Assembly: GCF_001693385.1 (NCBI RefSeq) | Contig: NZ_CP016428.1 | Coordinates: 7,802,001-7,866,000 of the forward strand | Direction of reading: 5' to 3' | DNA length: 64,000 bases | Origin: Bradyrhizobium icense | Lineage (GTDB): Bacteria > Pseudomonadota > Alphaproteobacteria > Rhizobiales > Xanthobacteraceae | Shown: positions 1 through 8,323 of the stretch, one piece after another | How positions within the stretch are numbered: position 1 is the stretch's first letter | How the letters are laid out: each line of letters starts with the position of its first letter | Notes under the pieces: model-generated | The model's database searches: none | What the model was told of the DNA's origin: nothing | What the model saw: the letters and a program-made list of their open reading frames with translations, nothing else | Translations under genes and position numbers: made by a program

Positions 1-1
1 C

Positions 2-517
2 GAACTCTGGGTCGTCGTTAACGAGCGCGACGAACTCGGCAACGATCTGGTGCCGGACTACATGACGTCGGTGAAGGACGGCGCGTTCTACGGCTGGCCC
101 TACAGCTATTTCGGCGACCATGTCGACACCCGCGTCGAGCCGCAGCGGCCCGACCTGGTGCAGAAGGCGATGGCGCCGGATTATGCCCTCGGCGCCCACA
201 CGGCCTCGCTCGGGCTCACCTTCAACACCGGCAATCTGTTTCCGGCGGAAATGGCGAACGGCGCCTTCATTGGCCAGCACGGTTCGTGGAATCGCAAGCC
301 GCGTTCGGGCTACAAGGTGATCTTCGTCCCGTTCAAGGATGGCAAGCCAGCAGGCCCGCCGCAGGACGTGCTGACCGGCTTCCTCAACGACAAGGGCGAG
401 GCGCAAGGCCGCCCCGTCGGCGTGCGGCTCGACAAGCAGGGCGCGCTATTGGTCGCGGATGACGTCGGCAACACCATCTGGCGCGTAACGCCGGCGGCGA
501 GATCGGCGGCGCGGTAA
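2..517 (+). CDS. PQQ-dependent sugar (L-sorbosone) dehydrogenase-like protein, C-terminal part
   Basis: The reading frame is open from the first base of the window, so only the last ~171 residues are present. The sequence ([11 protein letters not shown], then [20 protein letters not shown], later GAHTASLGL and GQHGSWNR) is typical of the six-bladed propeller glucose/sorbosone dehydrogenase family. These are periplasmic quinoproteins that oxidise sugars or aldehydes and pass electrons to the respiratory chain. The gene ends in a normal C-terminus (NTIWRVTPA). Substrate cannot be told from this fragment. The family call is firm; the sorbosone label is only the usual annotation. Confidence 0.85.
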   Translation, partial: ELWVVVNERDELGNDLVPDYMTSVKDGAFYGWPYSYFGDHVDTRVEPQRPDLVQKAMAPDYALGAHTASLGLTFNTGNLFPAEMANGAFIGQHGSWNRKPRSGYKVIFVPFKDGKPAGPPQDVLTGFLNDKGEAQGRPVGVRLDKQGALLVADDVGNTIWRVTPAARSAAR

Positions 518-659
518 CGGACACGGCCTTCCCGGCCATGGGGTGGGCGGGGCGGCGACGCTTCCGCCCGGTGGATAGTTCCGCACGTTACTGGGAACGA
601 GCGCGCTGGCTCCACGTTGACCCCTGCCGGCTCCCAAATCGTTGGGACGGCGTGGACGA

Positions 660-1889
660 ATGGCCGTGTCATCACAGGTCAATGTGCCCCTCAGTAACTT
701 GCGCGCGGTCACCATCATCATCGTGGTCGCGTTTCATTCCGTACTGCCTTACCTCGCATCGCAACCGGCCGATCCATTTCCGTTCGACGCACCGCCCTAT
801 CGCTGGATTGCATTCCCGATCCTCGACAGCCAGCGCTGGTTCGGCTTCGACCTGTTTTGCGCGTGGCAGGATGTCAGCCTGATGTCGCTGATGTTTTTGC
901 TGGCCGGTTTGTTCACCCCGTCCAGCCTCGGCCGCAAGGGGCCTCGCACCTATGCTTTGGAGCGCTCGTGGCGGATCGGCCTGCCGTTCGTTCTTGCCGT
1001 CGGCGTTCTCAGCCCTCTCGCCTATTTCGCGTCCTATCGGCTGACCGCGGCCGATCCATCCTTCAGCACCTTTTGGCAACACTGGCGCGCGCTTCCAATG
1101 TGGCCTGCCGGGCCGCAATGGTTCTTGTGGCAGATCTTTCTGCTTGGTGCCGTTGCGGCCGCCGTCCACGCGTTCGCCCCGCATTGGCTTCGGGCATTGA
1201 ACGCGCTCGTCGCCCGCGTTGCCGATCGCCCGCTATTGTTCTTCCTCGCGCTGGCGGCGCTCTCCGCGCTGGCCTATGTGCCGCTGGCAATGGTCTTCAC
1301 ACCGTGGGAATGGACCTTTCTCGGCCCATTTTCATTTCAGCTCAGCCGGCCATTGCACTATATCGTCTATTTCTTTGCTGGATTTGCGATTGGCAGCCAC
1401 GCCTCCGGGCACAGCATATTGCGTCCCGATGGTCCGCTTGCACGTCATTGGCTGGCCTGGCTTGCGGCCGCCATCGCCAGCATGTCCGTATGGGGCGGGC
1501 TCACATCGCTGACCCTGCCGGAGTGGCAGGCGAGCGCGCCGCTCTTTCGCCTGGCTTCGGCGCTGGCGTTTCCGGTCGCCTCCGCAGCCGCCGCGCTGTG
1601 TCTGCTCGCGATCTGCCTCCGGCTGTTGCAATCGCGCGACCGCCTGCTCGATAGCTTCTCCAGCAACGCCTACAGCATCTATCTGGTGCACTACGTCGTG
1701 GTCGTGTGGCTGCAATACGCGTTACTTGATGTCGATCTCAATGCGATCGGCAAGGCTACGATCGTTCTTGCCGCTGCACTCACCGTAAGCCTGGCTGTAA
1801 GCGCTGGAATGAAGATCGGGGTGAGAGCTATCGTTTCGCGTCATTCCGAGCCGCAAGACGAAAGCGCCATCGCCAACCAACCGCGATAA
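660..1889 (+). CDS. membrane acyltransferase, acyltransferase-3 / MdoC-like family
   Basis: A 409-residue polytopic membrane protein starting at an ATG; an in-frame TTG 18 bases upstream is an alternative. The N-terminus (LSNLRAVTIIIVVAFHSVLPY) carries the first membrane helix with the R..H pair expected in acyltransferase-3 proteins. About ten hydrophobic segments follow, and the C-terminal SYSIYLVHYVVVVWLQ segment is typical of the family. Such proteins move acetyl or succinyl groups onto extracellular glycans or lipids. It lies 11 bases upstream of an ABC permease gene, suggesting one transcript with the exporter and the esterase behind it. The acyl donor and acceptor are unknown. Confidence 0.85.
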   Translation: MAVSSQVNVPLSNLRAVTIIIVVAFHSVLPYLASQPADPFPFDAPPYRWIAFPILDSQRWFGFDLFCAWQDVSLMSLMFLLAGLFTPSSLGRKGPRTYALERSWRIGLPFVLAVGVLSPLAYFASYRLTAADPSFSTFWQHWRALPMWPAGPQWFLWQIFLLGAVAAAVHAFAPHWLRALNALVARVADRPLLFFLALAALSALAYVPLAMVFTPWEWTFLGPFSFQLSRPLHYIVYFFAGFAIGSHASGHSILRPDGPLARHWLAWLAAAIASMSVWGGLTSLTLPEWQASAPLFRLASALAFPVASAAAALCLLAICLRLLQSRDRLLDSFSSNAYSIYLVHYVVVVWLQYALLDVDLNAIGKATIVLAAALTVSLAVSAGMKIGVRAIVSRHSEPQDESAIANQPR

Positions 1890-1900
1890 CGGATGCCGAC

Positions 1901-3034
1901 ATGTCGCTGGTATTGACACTTGCGTCCCGCAACCTGTTCCACGATCGGCTTCGCTTCGTCGCGACCATGGTCGGAATCGTCTTCTCGGTCGTCCTCGTCA
2001 TGATCCAGATGGGTCTGTTCCTCGGCTTCGGCCGGATGGTTACGACCATGATCGACCATGCCTCGGCCGATTTCTGGATCCTGCCCAAGGGCGCCAAATG
2101 TTTCGAGGATCCTTCGCTGCTCGACGTCAAGCTGCGCGACCGCGTCGCCACCGTCGAGGGGGTGGGTTCGGCAGTCCCGCTGGTGATCGGATTCTCGGAC
2201 TGGCGGCTGGAAAGCGGTGAAGTGACGCCGGTTTTCATCGTGGGTTCCGACCTGCGCGACGGCAGCCTGCAGCCGTTCAATGTCGTAGACGGCAATGTGC
2301 CGACGTTGACGCAGGGCGCGAACGTTGCGGTCGATCGCTCCTATTTTGACAGGCTCGGCGTCAGCGGCGTCGGCTCGACCGCGGAGATCCGCGGCCGCAA
2401 GGTGCGCGTGGTCGCCGTCACCGACGGCATCCGCTCGTTCGCCACGACGCCTTACGTGTTTGTCGACCAGAAAAACGTACGCAACTACACCGGAACTCCG
2501 CGTGATCGCGCCAGCAGCATTCTGGTCCGCCTGAAGAGCGATGCCGATCGGGAGAAGGTTCTCGGTGCCATTCGCGCGCAGGCCGGTGACGCGGAGGTTC
2601 TTACTTCAGACGAATTCCGCAGCCGCAGCCGATCGTTCTGGCTGTTTGGCACGGGGGCCGGAGCCGCGCTGTTTGCCGGCGCAATGCTCGGAATGATCGT
2701 CGGCACCGTGATCGTCGCGCAGACGCTTTACTCCAGCACCAAGGATCATCTGAACGAATTCGCCACCCTGCGCGCGATGGGCTCCTCGAACGCCTATATC
2801 TACACCGTGATCATCTATCAGGCGCTCATCAATGCCGTGATCGGCTTCGCCATCGCCGCAGGAATCGGCTCGATCGTGGTCCAGATGACTGCCAAAAGCG
2901 CGCTGCCGATCGTCATCACGCCATGGCTGATGGCGGCGCTGTTCGCCCTCACCGTCGTGATGTGCGTCGCATCCGGCATCGGGGCAATCATCCGTGTCGT
3001 TCGTATCGATCCAGCCACGGTGTTCATGCGATGA
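1901..3034 (+). CDS. ABC transporter permease, FtsX-like / DevC family
   Basis: A 377-residue protein with one N-terminal membrane helix, a large periplasmic domain of about 220 residues, and three C-terminal helices (about residues 250-370). This is the MacB/DevC FtsX-type layout. The start MSLVLTLASRNLFHDRLRFVATMVGIVFSV and the LNEFATLRAMGSSNAYIY loop, which contacts the ATPase, fit DevC. The stop codon overlaps the ATPase start by four bases (ATGA), so the two are translationally coupled. DevC proteins normally work with an HlyD-type fusion protein (DevB), and none is encoded next to it here. Confidence 0.88.
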   Translation: MSLVLTLASRNLFHDRLRFVATMVGIVFSVVLVMIQMGLFLGFGRMVTTMIDHASADFWILPKGAKCFEDPSLLDVKLRDRVATVEGVGSAVPLVIGFSDWRLESGEVTPVFIVGSDLRDGSLQPFNVVDGNVPTLTQGANVAVDRSYFDRLGVSGVGSTAEIRGRKVRVVAVTDGIRSFATTPYVFVDQKNVRNYTGTPRDRASSILVRLKSDADREKVLGAIRAQAGDAEVLTSDEFRSRSRSFWLFGTGAGAALFAGAMLGMIVGTVIVAQTLYSSTKDHLNEFATLRAMGSSNAYIYTVIIYQALINAVIGFAIAAGIGSIVVQMTAKSALPIVITPWLMAALFALTVVMCVASGIGAIIRVVRIDPATVFMR

Positions 3035-3756
3035 ATGATTATGTGGTCGAAGCCAAGTCGGTCGAGAAGACGCTGGGTCGCGGCGCCGGCGAGGTGCAGG
3101 CGCTGCGCGGCATCGATCTCGCGCTGCGCCGGGGCGAGTTGACGTTGCTGATGGGCCCTTCGGGGAGCGGCAAGACCACGCTGCTTTTGGTTCTCGGATG
3201 CATGCTGACGCCGAGTTCGGGCAGCGTCACCGTCTGCGGCACGCCGATAGCCGACGCCGACAAGGAGGCGCTCGCCAGGATCCGGCGCGAGCATATTGGT
3301 TTCGTATTCCAGTCCTATCACCTGTTCCCAACGCTGACCGCGACCCAGAACGTGCAATTGGCGCTGGATATCCGTGGCGAGCACGGCAGGCGCGCGGCGC
3401 AGAAGTCGCAGGAGGCCCTTGCAATGGTCGGGCTCGAGCAGAAGGTGAACAGTCTGCCGGGCGGGCTCAGCGGCGGCGAGCAGCAGAGGGTCGCGATCGC
3501 GCGCGCCCTCGTCGCAAACCCTTCTGTCGTTCTTGCCGACGAGCCGACCGGGGCACTGGATGGAAAAAACGGCCAGAGCATCATGCGCATTCTCGCCGAT
3601 ACCGCCCATGACCGCGAGCGCGCGGTGCTGGTCGTCACCCACGATCCGCGCGTGGTCCCCTACGCCGATCGCATCGTCGAGATCGAGGACGGCCTCATCG
3701 TGCAAGAGCGTACCGACCGCCCGCGCATGCCCACCGCCGTGCCGTTCAGAGCCTGA
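3031..3756 (+). CDS. ABC transporter ATP-binding protein, DevA/LolD-like
   Basis: A 241-residue ATPase with Walker A GPSGSGKTTL (about residues 43-52), Q-loop VFQSYHLFP, signature LSGGEQQRVAIARAL and Walker B VVLADEPTGALD, then the H-loop VVTHD. This is the LolD/MacB/DevA subclass that powers FtsX-type permeases. ATG at 3031 is chosen because it overlaps the permease stop and gives a normal family length. Together with the permease it would form a mechanotransmission or export pump for a lipid, glycolipid or small hydrophobic molecule. Substrate unknown. Confidence 0.92.
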   Translation: MNDYVVEAKSVEKTLGRGAGEVQALRGIDLALRRGELTLLMGPSGSGKTTLLLVLGCMLTPSSGSVTVCGTPIADADKEALARIRREHIGFVFQSYHLFPTLTATQNVQLALDIRGEHGRRAAQKSQEALAMVGLEQKVNSLPGGLSGGEQQRVAIARALVANPSVVLADEPTGALDGKNGQSIMRILADTAHDRERAVLVVTHDPRVVPYADRIVEIEDGLIVQERTDRPRMPTAVPFRA

Positions 3757-3769
3757 GCGCAGGGCCGCC

Positions 3770-4666
3770 ATGAGCCTGCGAGCCGAACTTTTGCGCCTGG
3801 GCATTCGCATGTTGCTCAAGCGGCGCGGCGGAAGCCTCGATGTCGAGCAATGGCGGCGGAACATGCGTGCAATGGAGCGGTTTGTGCCGCATCCGCCCGC
3901 CCGCAGCACAACAGTCGAGATCGAGGCCGGTCGGCTGCGGTTTCACCGGGTTACCACGCCGGCATCCCGGCCCGAACGTAACGTGCTCTATCTTCACGGC
4001 GGCGCCTATGTTTCAGGCGCGCCGATCTATTACCGGCATTTCCTGTGGCGGATTGCCGATGCTTTGCAAGCCCGCGTGTGGGCGCTCGAATACCGCCTGG
4101 CTCCCGAGCACGCTTTTCCGGCAGCGCTTGAGGATGCCGTGGGGGGCTATCATTGGCTTGTCGATCACACTCCCGATATCCGCCAGTTGTTTGTGGCGGG
4201 AGACTCGGCTGGCGGCGGCCTGGCGCTGGGCCTGCTGTTGAAGCTCCGTGACGACGGCAAACCGCTTCCTGCCGCGGCCGTCGCCCTGTCGCCCTGGACC
4301 GATCTGGCCCTGACCGGCGCCTCGCTGAAGACGAATGCCGCGGCCGATCCGATGCTGAACGTCGAGGATCTTCCAGGCATAGCGACACTCTATCTCGGCG
4401 GAGCCGATCCGCGTACGCCCTATGCTTCGCCGCTCTATGGCGATCCCGCTGGATTGCCGCCGGTACTTATTCAGGTCGGCAGCGATGAAATTCTCAGGGA
4501 TGACGCGGTCCGCATGGCGGAGAAGCTGCGGTCAGACAATCCTCGCAGCAAGCTCGAGATCTGGCGGCGCATGCCGCACGTCTGGCAATTGTTCGTGCCG
4601 GTGTTGCCGGAGGCCCATCGCGCGATTGCACAGATCGGGGAGTTTATTTCTGGCGTGCGCGGCTGA
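3770..4666 (+). CDS. alpha/beta hydrolase, hormone-sensitive lipase (HSL) type esterase
   Basis: A 298-residue esterase. The oxyanion-hole motif HGGAYVSG (about residues 73-80) and the nucleophile elbow GDSAGGG (about residues 144-150) are intact. A catalytic Asp in SDEILRDD and a His in MPHVWQLF complete the triad, so the enzyme should be active on short acyl esters. The ATG lies 13 bases after the ABC ATPase stop, so it probably ends the acyltransferase-ABC-esterase operon. Having both an acyltransferase and a deacylating enzyme around an exporter suggests the exported molecule is acylated, but that is inference. Confidence 0.88.
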   Translation: MSLRAELLRLGIRMLLKRRGGSLDVEQWRRNMRAMERFVPHPPARSTTVEIEAGRLRFHRVTTPASRPERNVLYLHGGAYVSGAPIYYRHFLWRIADALQARVWALEYRLAPEHAFPAALEDAVGGYHWLVDHTPDIRQLFVAGDSAGGGLALGLLLKLRDDGKPLPAAAVALSPWTDLALTGASLKTNAAADPMLNVEDLPGIATLYLGGADPRTPYASPLYGDPAGLPPVLIQVGSDEILRDDAVRMAEKLRSDNPRSKLEIWRRMPHVWQLFVPVLPEAHRAIAQIGEFISGVRG

Positions 4667-4675
4667 TGCGAAAGC

Positions 4676-5782
4676 TCAGACGCGGAAGTGCTTCGAGAGC
4701 TTCAACCCCTGCGCCTGGTAGTTCGAGCCGATGCGCTGGCCGTACATCGCATCGGGCCGCGCGAGCATTTTCTCGTAGACCAGACGCCCGACGATTTGGC
4801 CGTGCTCGAGGATGAACGGCACCTCGCGCGAGCGCACTTCGAGCACGGCACGCGCGCCCTGCCCGCCAGCGCCGGCATAGCCGAAGCCCGGATCGAAGAA
4901 GCCGGCGTAGTGCACGCGGAATTCGCCGACCAGCGGATCGAACGGCACCATCTCCGCGGCGTAATCCGGCGGCACCTGCACGGCCTCCTTCGAGGCCAGG
5001 ATGTAGAACTCGCCGGGATCGAGGATGAGGCTGCCGTCCGATCGAGCCGGGATCGGCTCCCAGAATTCGTCGACCGCATAGCCGCCGCGGCGATCGACGT
5101 CGACGACGCCGGTATGGCGCTTGGCGCGGTACCCGACGAAGCCGCCGGTGTTCTGCCCGGAGAGATCGACCGACAGCGCCACGCCATTGGCGAGGTCGGC
5201 GTCGTCGATATCGACCAGCCGCTCGGCGCCATGCAGCGCGTCGAGTTCGTCGGCGTTGAGGATGGCATCACCGGTGCGGAAGCGCACCTGGCTGAGCCGC
5301 GAGCCCTCGCGCAGCAACACCGGAAAGGTCTTCGGACTGATCTCGGCATAGAGCGGGCCGTGATAGCCGGCGCCGATCATGTCGAAGCGGCGGGTGCCGT
5401 CGGCGATCACGCGGGTGAAGACGTCGAGCCGTCCGGTCGAACTCTTCGGATTGGCCGCGGCCACGATCTCCGGCGGCAGCGCGAGGCTTTCCAGGAGCGG
5501 CACGATGTAGACGCAATTGGTCTCCAGCACCGCGCCGTCGGAGAGGTTTATTTCATGCAGCTTCAATTCGTCGATGCGCTCGGCGACGGTCGCGCCCGGC
5601 CCAGGCAGGAAGCTCGCACGCACCCGGTAAGCAACATCACCAAGGCGCAAATCTAGGCTTGCGGGCTGGATCTGGCTTTCGACAAACGGATATTCGGGCA
5701 GGATCAGGCCCGCATCCGCCATCGCCGCGATCATGCGGTCAGGCAGAATTCCGTTACCGTCGGGCGGAAGCGTGAACGACAC
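4676..5782 (-). CDS. dcd: 2'-deoxycytidine 5'-triphosphate deaminase
   Basis: A 368-residue protein of the double-length alphaproteobacterial dCTP deaminase family, which makes dUTP for thymidylate synthesis. The N-terminus SFTLPPDGNGILPDRMIAAM, the segment QIQPASLDLRLGDVAYRVRASFLPG and the repeat-like second half (RSDGSLILDPGEFYILASKE) fit that family. The GTG at 5782 is preferred over the upstream ATG because it has an AGGGGA-like ribosome site about six bases before it and gives the usual family length. It converges with the esterase gene, only nine bases away, and is divergent from metZ. Confidence 0.9.
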   Translation of the reverse strand: MSFTLPPDGNGILPDRMIAAMADAGLILPEYPFVESQIQPASLDLRLGDVAYRVRASFLPGPGATVAERIDELKLHEINLSDGAVLETNCVYIVPLLESLALPPEIVAAANPKSSTGRLDVFTRVIADGTRRFDMIGAGYHGPLYAEISPKTFPVLLREGSRLSQVRFRTGDAILNADELDALHGAERLVDIDDADLANGVALSVDLSGQNTGGFVGYRAKRHTGVVDVDRRGGYAVDEFWEPIPARSDGSLILDPGEFYILASKEAVQVPPDYAAEMVPFDPLVGEFRVHYAGFFDPGFGYAGAGGQGARAVLEVRSREVPFILEHGQIVGRLVYEKMLARPDAMYGQRIGSNYQAQGLKLSKHFRV

Positions 5783-5872
5783 GGCGCGGTCCCCTGAGGT
5801 GGCCCTTTTCGGATGCCCAATGTCATCCAAACCTCGTAAATATGGGCTTTTAGGGGTTATCCGATGGCCGCC

Positions 5873-5901
5873 TTGACTGAAAGGGCGCAAGCGAATATCA
5901 G
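5873..5901 (+). promoter_or_regulatory. probable sigma-70 type promoter of metZ
   Basis: TTGACT at 5873-5878 and TATCAG at 5896-5901 are separated by 17 bases. This places the start of transcription around 5908, just before the riboswitch aptamer. The call rests on pattern and position only. Confidence 0.5.
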
Positions 5902-5912
5902 CATGACTTATC

Positions 5913-5968
5913 CCGTGGTGATTTGAGCCGGCCGGCTTGCAGCCACGTTAAATAAGTCGCTAAACAGG
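5913..5968 (+). promoter_or_regulatory. SAM-II riboswitch aptamer (alphaproteobacterial SAM riboswitch)
   Basis: The segment follows the SAM-II layout. Stem P1 pairs CGTGG (5914-5918) with CCACG (5943-5947). The conserved GATTTGA follows the 5' strand, and TTAAATAAGTCGCTAAA follows the 3' strand, closely matching the conserved 3' part of the class. SAM-II elements are known upstream of metA, metX and metZ in alphaproteobacteria, where S-adenosylmethionine turns expression down. Its position in the metZ leader, 88 bases before the start codon, agrees. I compared it from memory of the consensus, not with a covariance model. Confidence 0.88.
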
Positions 5969-6020
5969 CCGGGGACACGTGTGATCCCGGCCTGTGGAAA
6001 TTCTTCCAGGCCGGTTTTTT
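5965..6020 (+). terminator. antiterminator/terminator switch of the metZ leader
   Basis: Two mutually exclusive hairpins share one strand. CAGGCCGGG (5965-5973) can pair perfectly with CCCGGCCTG (5986-5994). The same 3' strand, CCGGCCTG (5987-5994), can instead pair perfectly with CAGGCCGG (6007-6014), which is followed by six T residues, forming a canonical intrinsic terminator. The first hairpin starts where the SAM-II aptamer ends. The expected logic is that SAM binding blocks the first hairpin and lets the terminator form. The pairings are seen; the switching is inferred. Confidence 0.85.
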
Positions 6021-6055
6021 GTGACCATTTTCTTACTGGTCACGGCGGAGGTCAC

Positions 6056-7249
6056 ATGTCTGAAGTTGGTTCTACCAAGCGTTTTCGTCCCGAAACCCGC
6101 CTCGTCCATGGCGGTACGCTGCGCTCGCAGTTCGGCGAGACGTCGGAAGCGCTGTTCCTCACCCAAGGCTATGTCTACGACAGCGCGGAGCAGTGCGAGG
6201 CGCGCTTCAAGGGCGAGGATCCCGGCTTTATCTATTCGCGCTATTCCAATCCCACGATTTCAATGTTCGAGCGCCGAATGATCGAGCTCGAAGGCGCGGA
6301 AGCGGCTCGCTCCACCGCCACCGGCATGGCCGCGGTAACGACCGCGATCCTTGCACCGCTCAGAGCCGGCGATCATGTGGTGGCCTCGAAAGCCCTGTTC
6401 GGCTCCTGCCTTTACGTCGTGCAGGACCTCCTGCCGCGCTACGGGATCGAAACGACGCTGGTCGACGGTCTAGATCTCGATCAATGGCAGCGCGCATTGC
6501 GGCCCAGCACCAAGACCTTCTTCCTGGAGAGCCCGACCAACCCGACGCTCGATGTGCTCGATATTCCGGCGATTGCCGAGATCGCGCACAAGGGCGGCGC
6601 GCGGCTGGTCGTCGATAACGTCTTCGCCACGCCGATCTGGCAGAGCCCGCTTTCGCTCGGCGCCGATGTCGTGGTCTACTCCGCAACCAAACATATCGAC
6701 GGTCAAGGGCGCTGCCTCGGCGGCATCATTCTCTCGTCCGAAGCCTTCATCGCAGAGCACATTCACAACTTCATGCGCCAGACCGGACCATCGCTCTCGC
6801 CGTTCAACGCGTGGGTCCTGCTCAAGGGACTGGAGACGCTGGGCGTGCGGGTACGCGCGCAGACCGACAACGCGGCGAAAATCGCCGAGGCGTTGGCAAG
6901 CCATCCGAAGATTTCGCGATTGATCTATCCCGGCCGTGCCGATCATCCGCAAGCGGAGCTGGTGAAGAAGCAGATGCGCGGCGGCTCGACTTTGGTCGGC
7001 TTCGAGGTCAAGGGCGGCAAGGCGGCCGCCTTCCGCGTCCTCAATGCACTGCAGATATCGCGCATCTCCAACAATCTCGGCGATGCGAAGAGCCTCGTCA
7101 CGCATCCTGCGACCACCACGCATCAGCGACTCACGCCCGAAGCGCGCGCCGAGCTCGGCATCAGCGAGGGCTTTATCCGCTTCTCGGCCGGGCTCGAGCA
7201 TGCCGATGACCTGATCGAGGATTTTGCGCAGGCGCTAGAGAAGGCGTGA
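6056..7249 (+). CDS. metZ: O-succinylhomoserine sulfhydrylase
   Basis: A 397-residue PLP enzyme of the Cys/Met metabolism family that makes homocysteine from O-succinylhomoserine and sulfide, giving direct sulfhydrylation in methionine synthesis. The start MSEVGSTKRFRPETRLVHGG, the segment FIYSRYSNPT and the PLP-lysine motif VYSATKHIDGQGR (about residues 208-220) match MetZ rather than cystathionine enzymes. ATG 6056 follows GGAGG at 6047-6051. The leader carries a SAM-II riboswitch, which strongly supports a methionine role. It stands alone, with a converging SGNH gene downstream. Confidence 0.95.
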   Translation: MSEVGSTKRFRPETRLVHGGTLRSQFGETSEALFLTQGYVYDSAEQCEARFKGEDPGFIYSRYSNPTISMFERRMIELEGAEAARSTATGMAAVTTAILAPLRAGDHVVASKALFGSCLYVVQDLLPRYGIETTLVDGLDLDQWQRALRPSTKTFFLESPTNPTLDVLDIPAIAEIAHKGGARLVVDNVFATPIWQSPLSLGADVVVYSATKHIDGQGRCLGGIILSSEAFIAEHIHNFMRQTGPSLSPFNAWVLLKGLETLGVRVRAQTDNAAKIAEALASHPKISRLIYPGRADHPQAELVKKQMRGGSTLVGFEVKGGKAAAFRVLNALQISRISNNLGDAKSLVTHPATTTHQRLTPEARAELGISEGFIRFSAGLEHADDLIEDFAQALEKA

Positions 7250-7253
7250 GGTG

Positions 7254-7276
7254 CTTACCCTCCCCTGGAGGGTAAG
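7254..7276. terminator. perfect hairpin between convergent metZ and SGNH genes
   Basis: CTTACCCTCC and GGAGGGTAAG form a perfect 10-bp stem with a three-base loop, lying between the metZ stop (7249) and the stop of the converging gene (7280). There is no T-run on either strand, so it may act as a transcript 3'-end protector or a weak bidirectional terminator. Confidence 0.6.
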
Positions 7277-7279
7277 AGC

Positions 7280-8311
7280 TCACATCGGCCGATACGTCCG
7301 CACGTCCGACGGTACGGCGACGCCGAGCTTGATCTGGCCGACCGACTTGATGATGTCGTCGCCGAGCAGTTGCGCGAAGCAGGCGTAGCCCCAGTCGCTC
7401 ATGTGCAGGCCGTCGGCGATCACGAAATTCTCGATCGGGATCGCCTGCCGCTCGTGCCAGTCCTTCATCACCGCGAAGCGAGGGAAAACACCGACCCTGC
7501 GAAGCTCGGCCGCCTTGTTCAGCAGCTTCATCATCTTGCCGGCGCTTTCGGCGTGCTCGTTGACCCGCGGCGAATATTGCGGATCGATCAGCACGACGTC
7601 GGAGCCCGCAGCCTGAATGCGTGCGATGCCTTCGTCGACGAGCTTGGCGGTCTCGGCGGGATCGAGGTTGCGCAGCACCGCATTGGTGCCGACCTGCCAG
7701 ATCACCAGATCCGGATGCAAGTCGATCACGGAGGTCTGCAGCCGCTGCATCATTTCCGGCGCGTCCTCGCCGCCCTTGCCGGCATTGACGACGGAGATGT
7801 CGGCCGTCGGATATTTGCGGCGTAGCTGCGCCGCGAGCCTGTTCGGATAGTTGAATTCCGGTGAACTGGAGCCGTACCCCTGGGTCGATGACGATCCGAA
7901 AGCGACGATCACGACCGGCAGGCCCGCGACGAGCTTGTTCGCGACGCGCGGCAGCGATCCCATCGATTTGGAAGCGCCCTTCGGCGGCAGGCAGGGAACG
8001 CGGCTGAAGATGTCGCCGGCCGATTTCGCGACCTCCTTCACCTTGTCGATCGCCTTGCCGGTGACGCCCTTCTGCGCGGCCGGATTGCCTGTGGCCGCCG
8101 GCGCTGCCTGCGGCAGGGCGCCTTCAGCCGAGGGTTGCTTTTCCGGATTGTTTTCGGCTTTGGCACCATCGGACAGCGCCGCCTGCTGGCCGGTTTGCTG
8201 CGAGGCCGTCTGGGCATGCAACGGCGACACCGAGGCAGACGTCAATATCGCCAGGCCCGCGGCCGTGACAGCCAGCAATGTCGACAAACGAAAAGGGCAG
8301 TGAGAACTCAT
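7280..8311 (-). CDS. SGNH/GDSL-type hydrolase, exported
   Basis: A 343-residue protein with an N-terminal signal sequence (hydrophobic about residues 8-30, then PLHAQ) and a low-complexity Ala/Gln/Pro linker to about residue 95. The SGNH hydrolase domain follows. Block I is VIVAFGSSSTQGYG with the nucleophile Ser, block III has QVGTNAVLRN, and block V is DGLHMSDWGY with the Asp-x-x-His pair. Such enzymes remove O-acetyl or other acyl groups from glycans. It is the third gene of an OpgC-SGNH-SGNH operon, 12 bases behind its paralog, so a role in tailoring a periplasmic or surface glucan is likely. Confidence 0.85.
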   Translation of the reverse strand: MSSHCPFRLSTLLAVTAAGLAILTSASVSPLHAQTASQQTGQQAALSDGAKAENNPEKQPSAEGALPQAAPAATGNPAAQKGVTGKAIDKVKEVAKSAGDIFSRVPCLPPKGASKSMGSLPRVANKLVAGLPVVIVAFGSSSTQGYGSSSPEFNYPNRLAAQLRRKYPTADISVVNAGKGGEDAPEMMQRLQTSVIDLHPDLVIWQVGTNAVLRNLDPAETAKLVDEGIARIQAAGSDVVLIDPQYSPRVNEHAESAGKMMKLLNKAAELRRVGVFPRFAVMKDWHERQAIPIENFVIADGLHMSDWGYACFAQLLGDDIIKSVGQIKLGVAVPSDVRTYRPM

Positions 8312-8323
8312 TAACGCAAGTCC

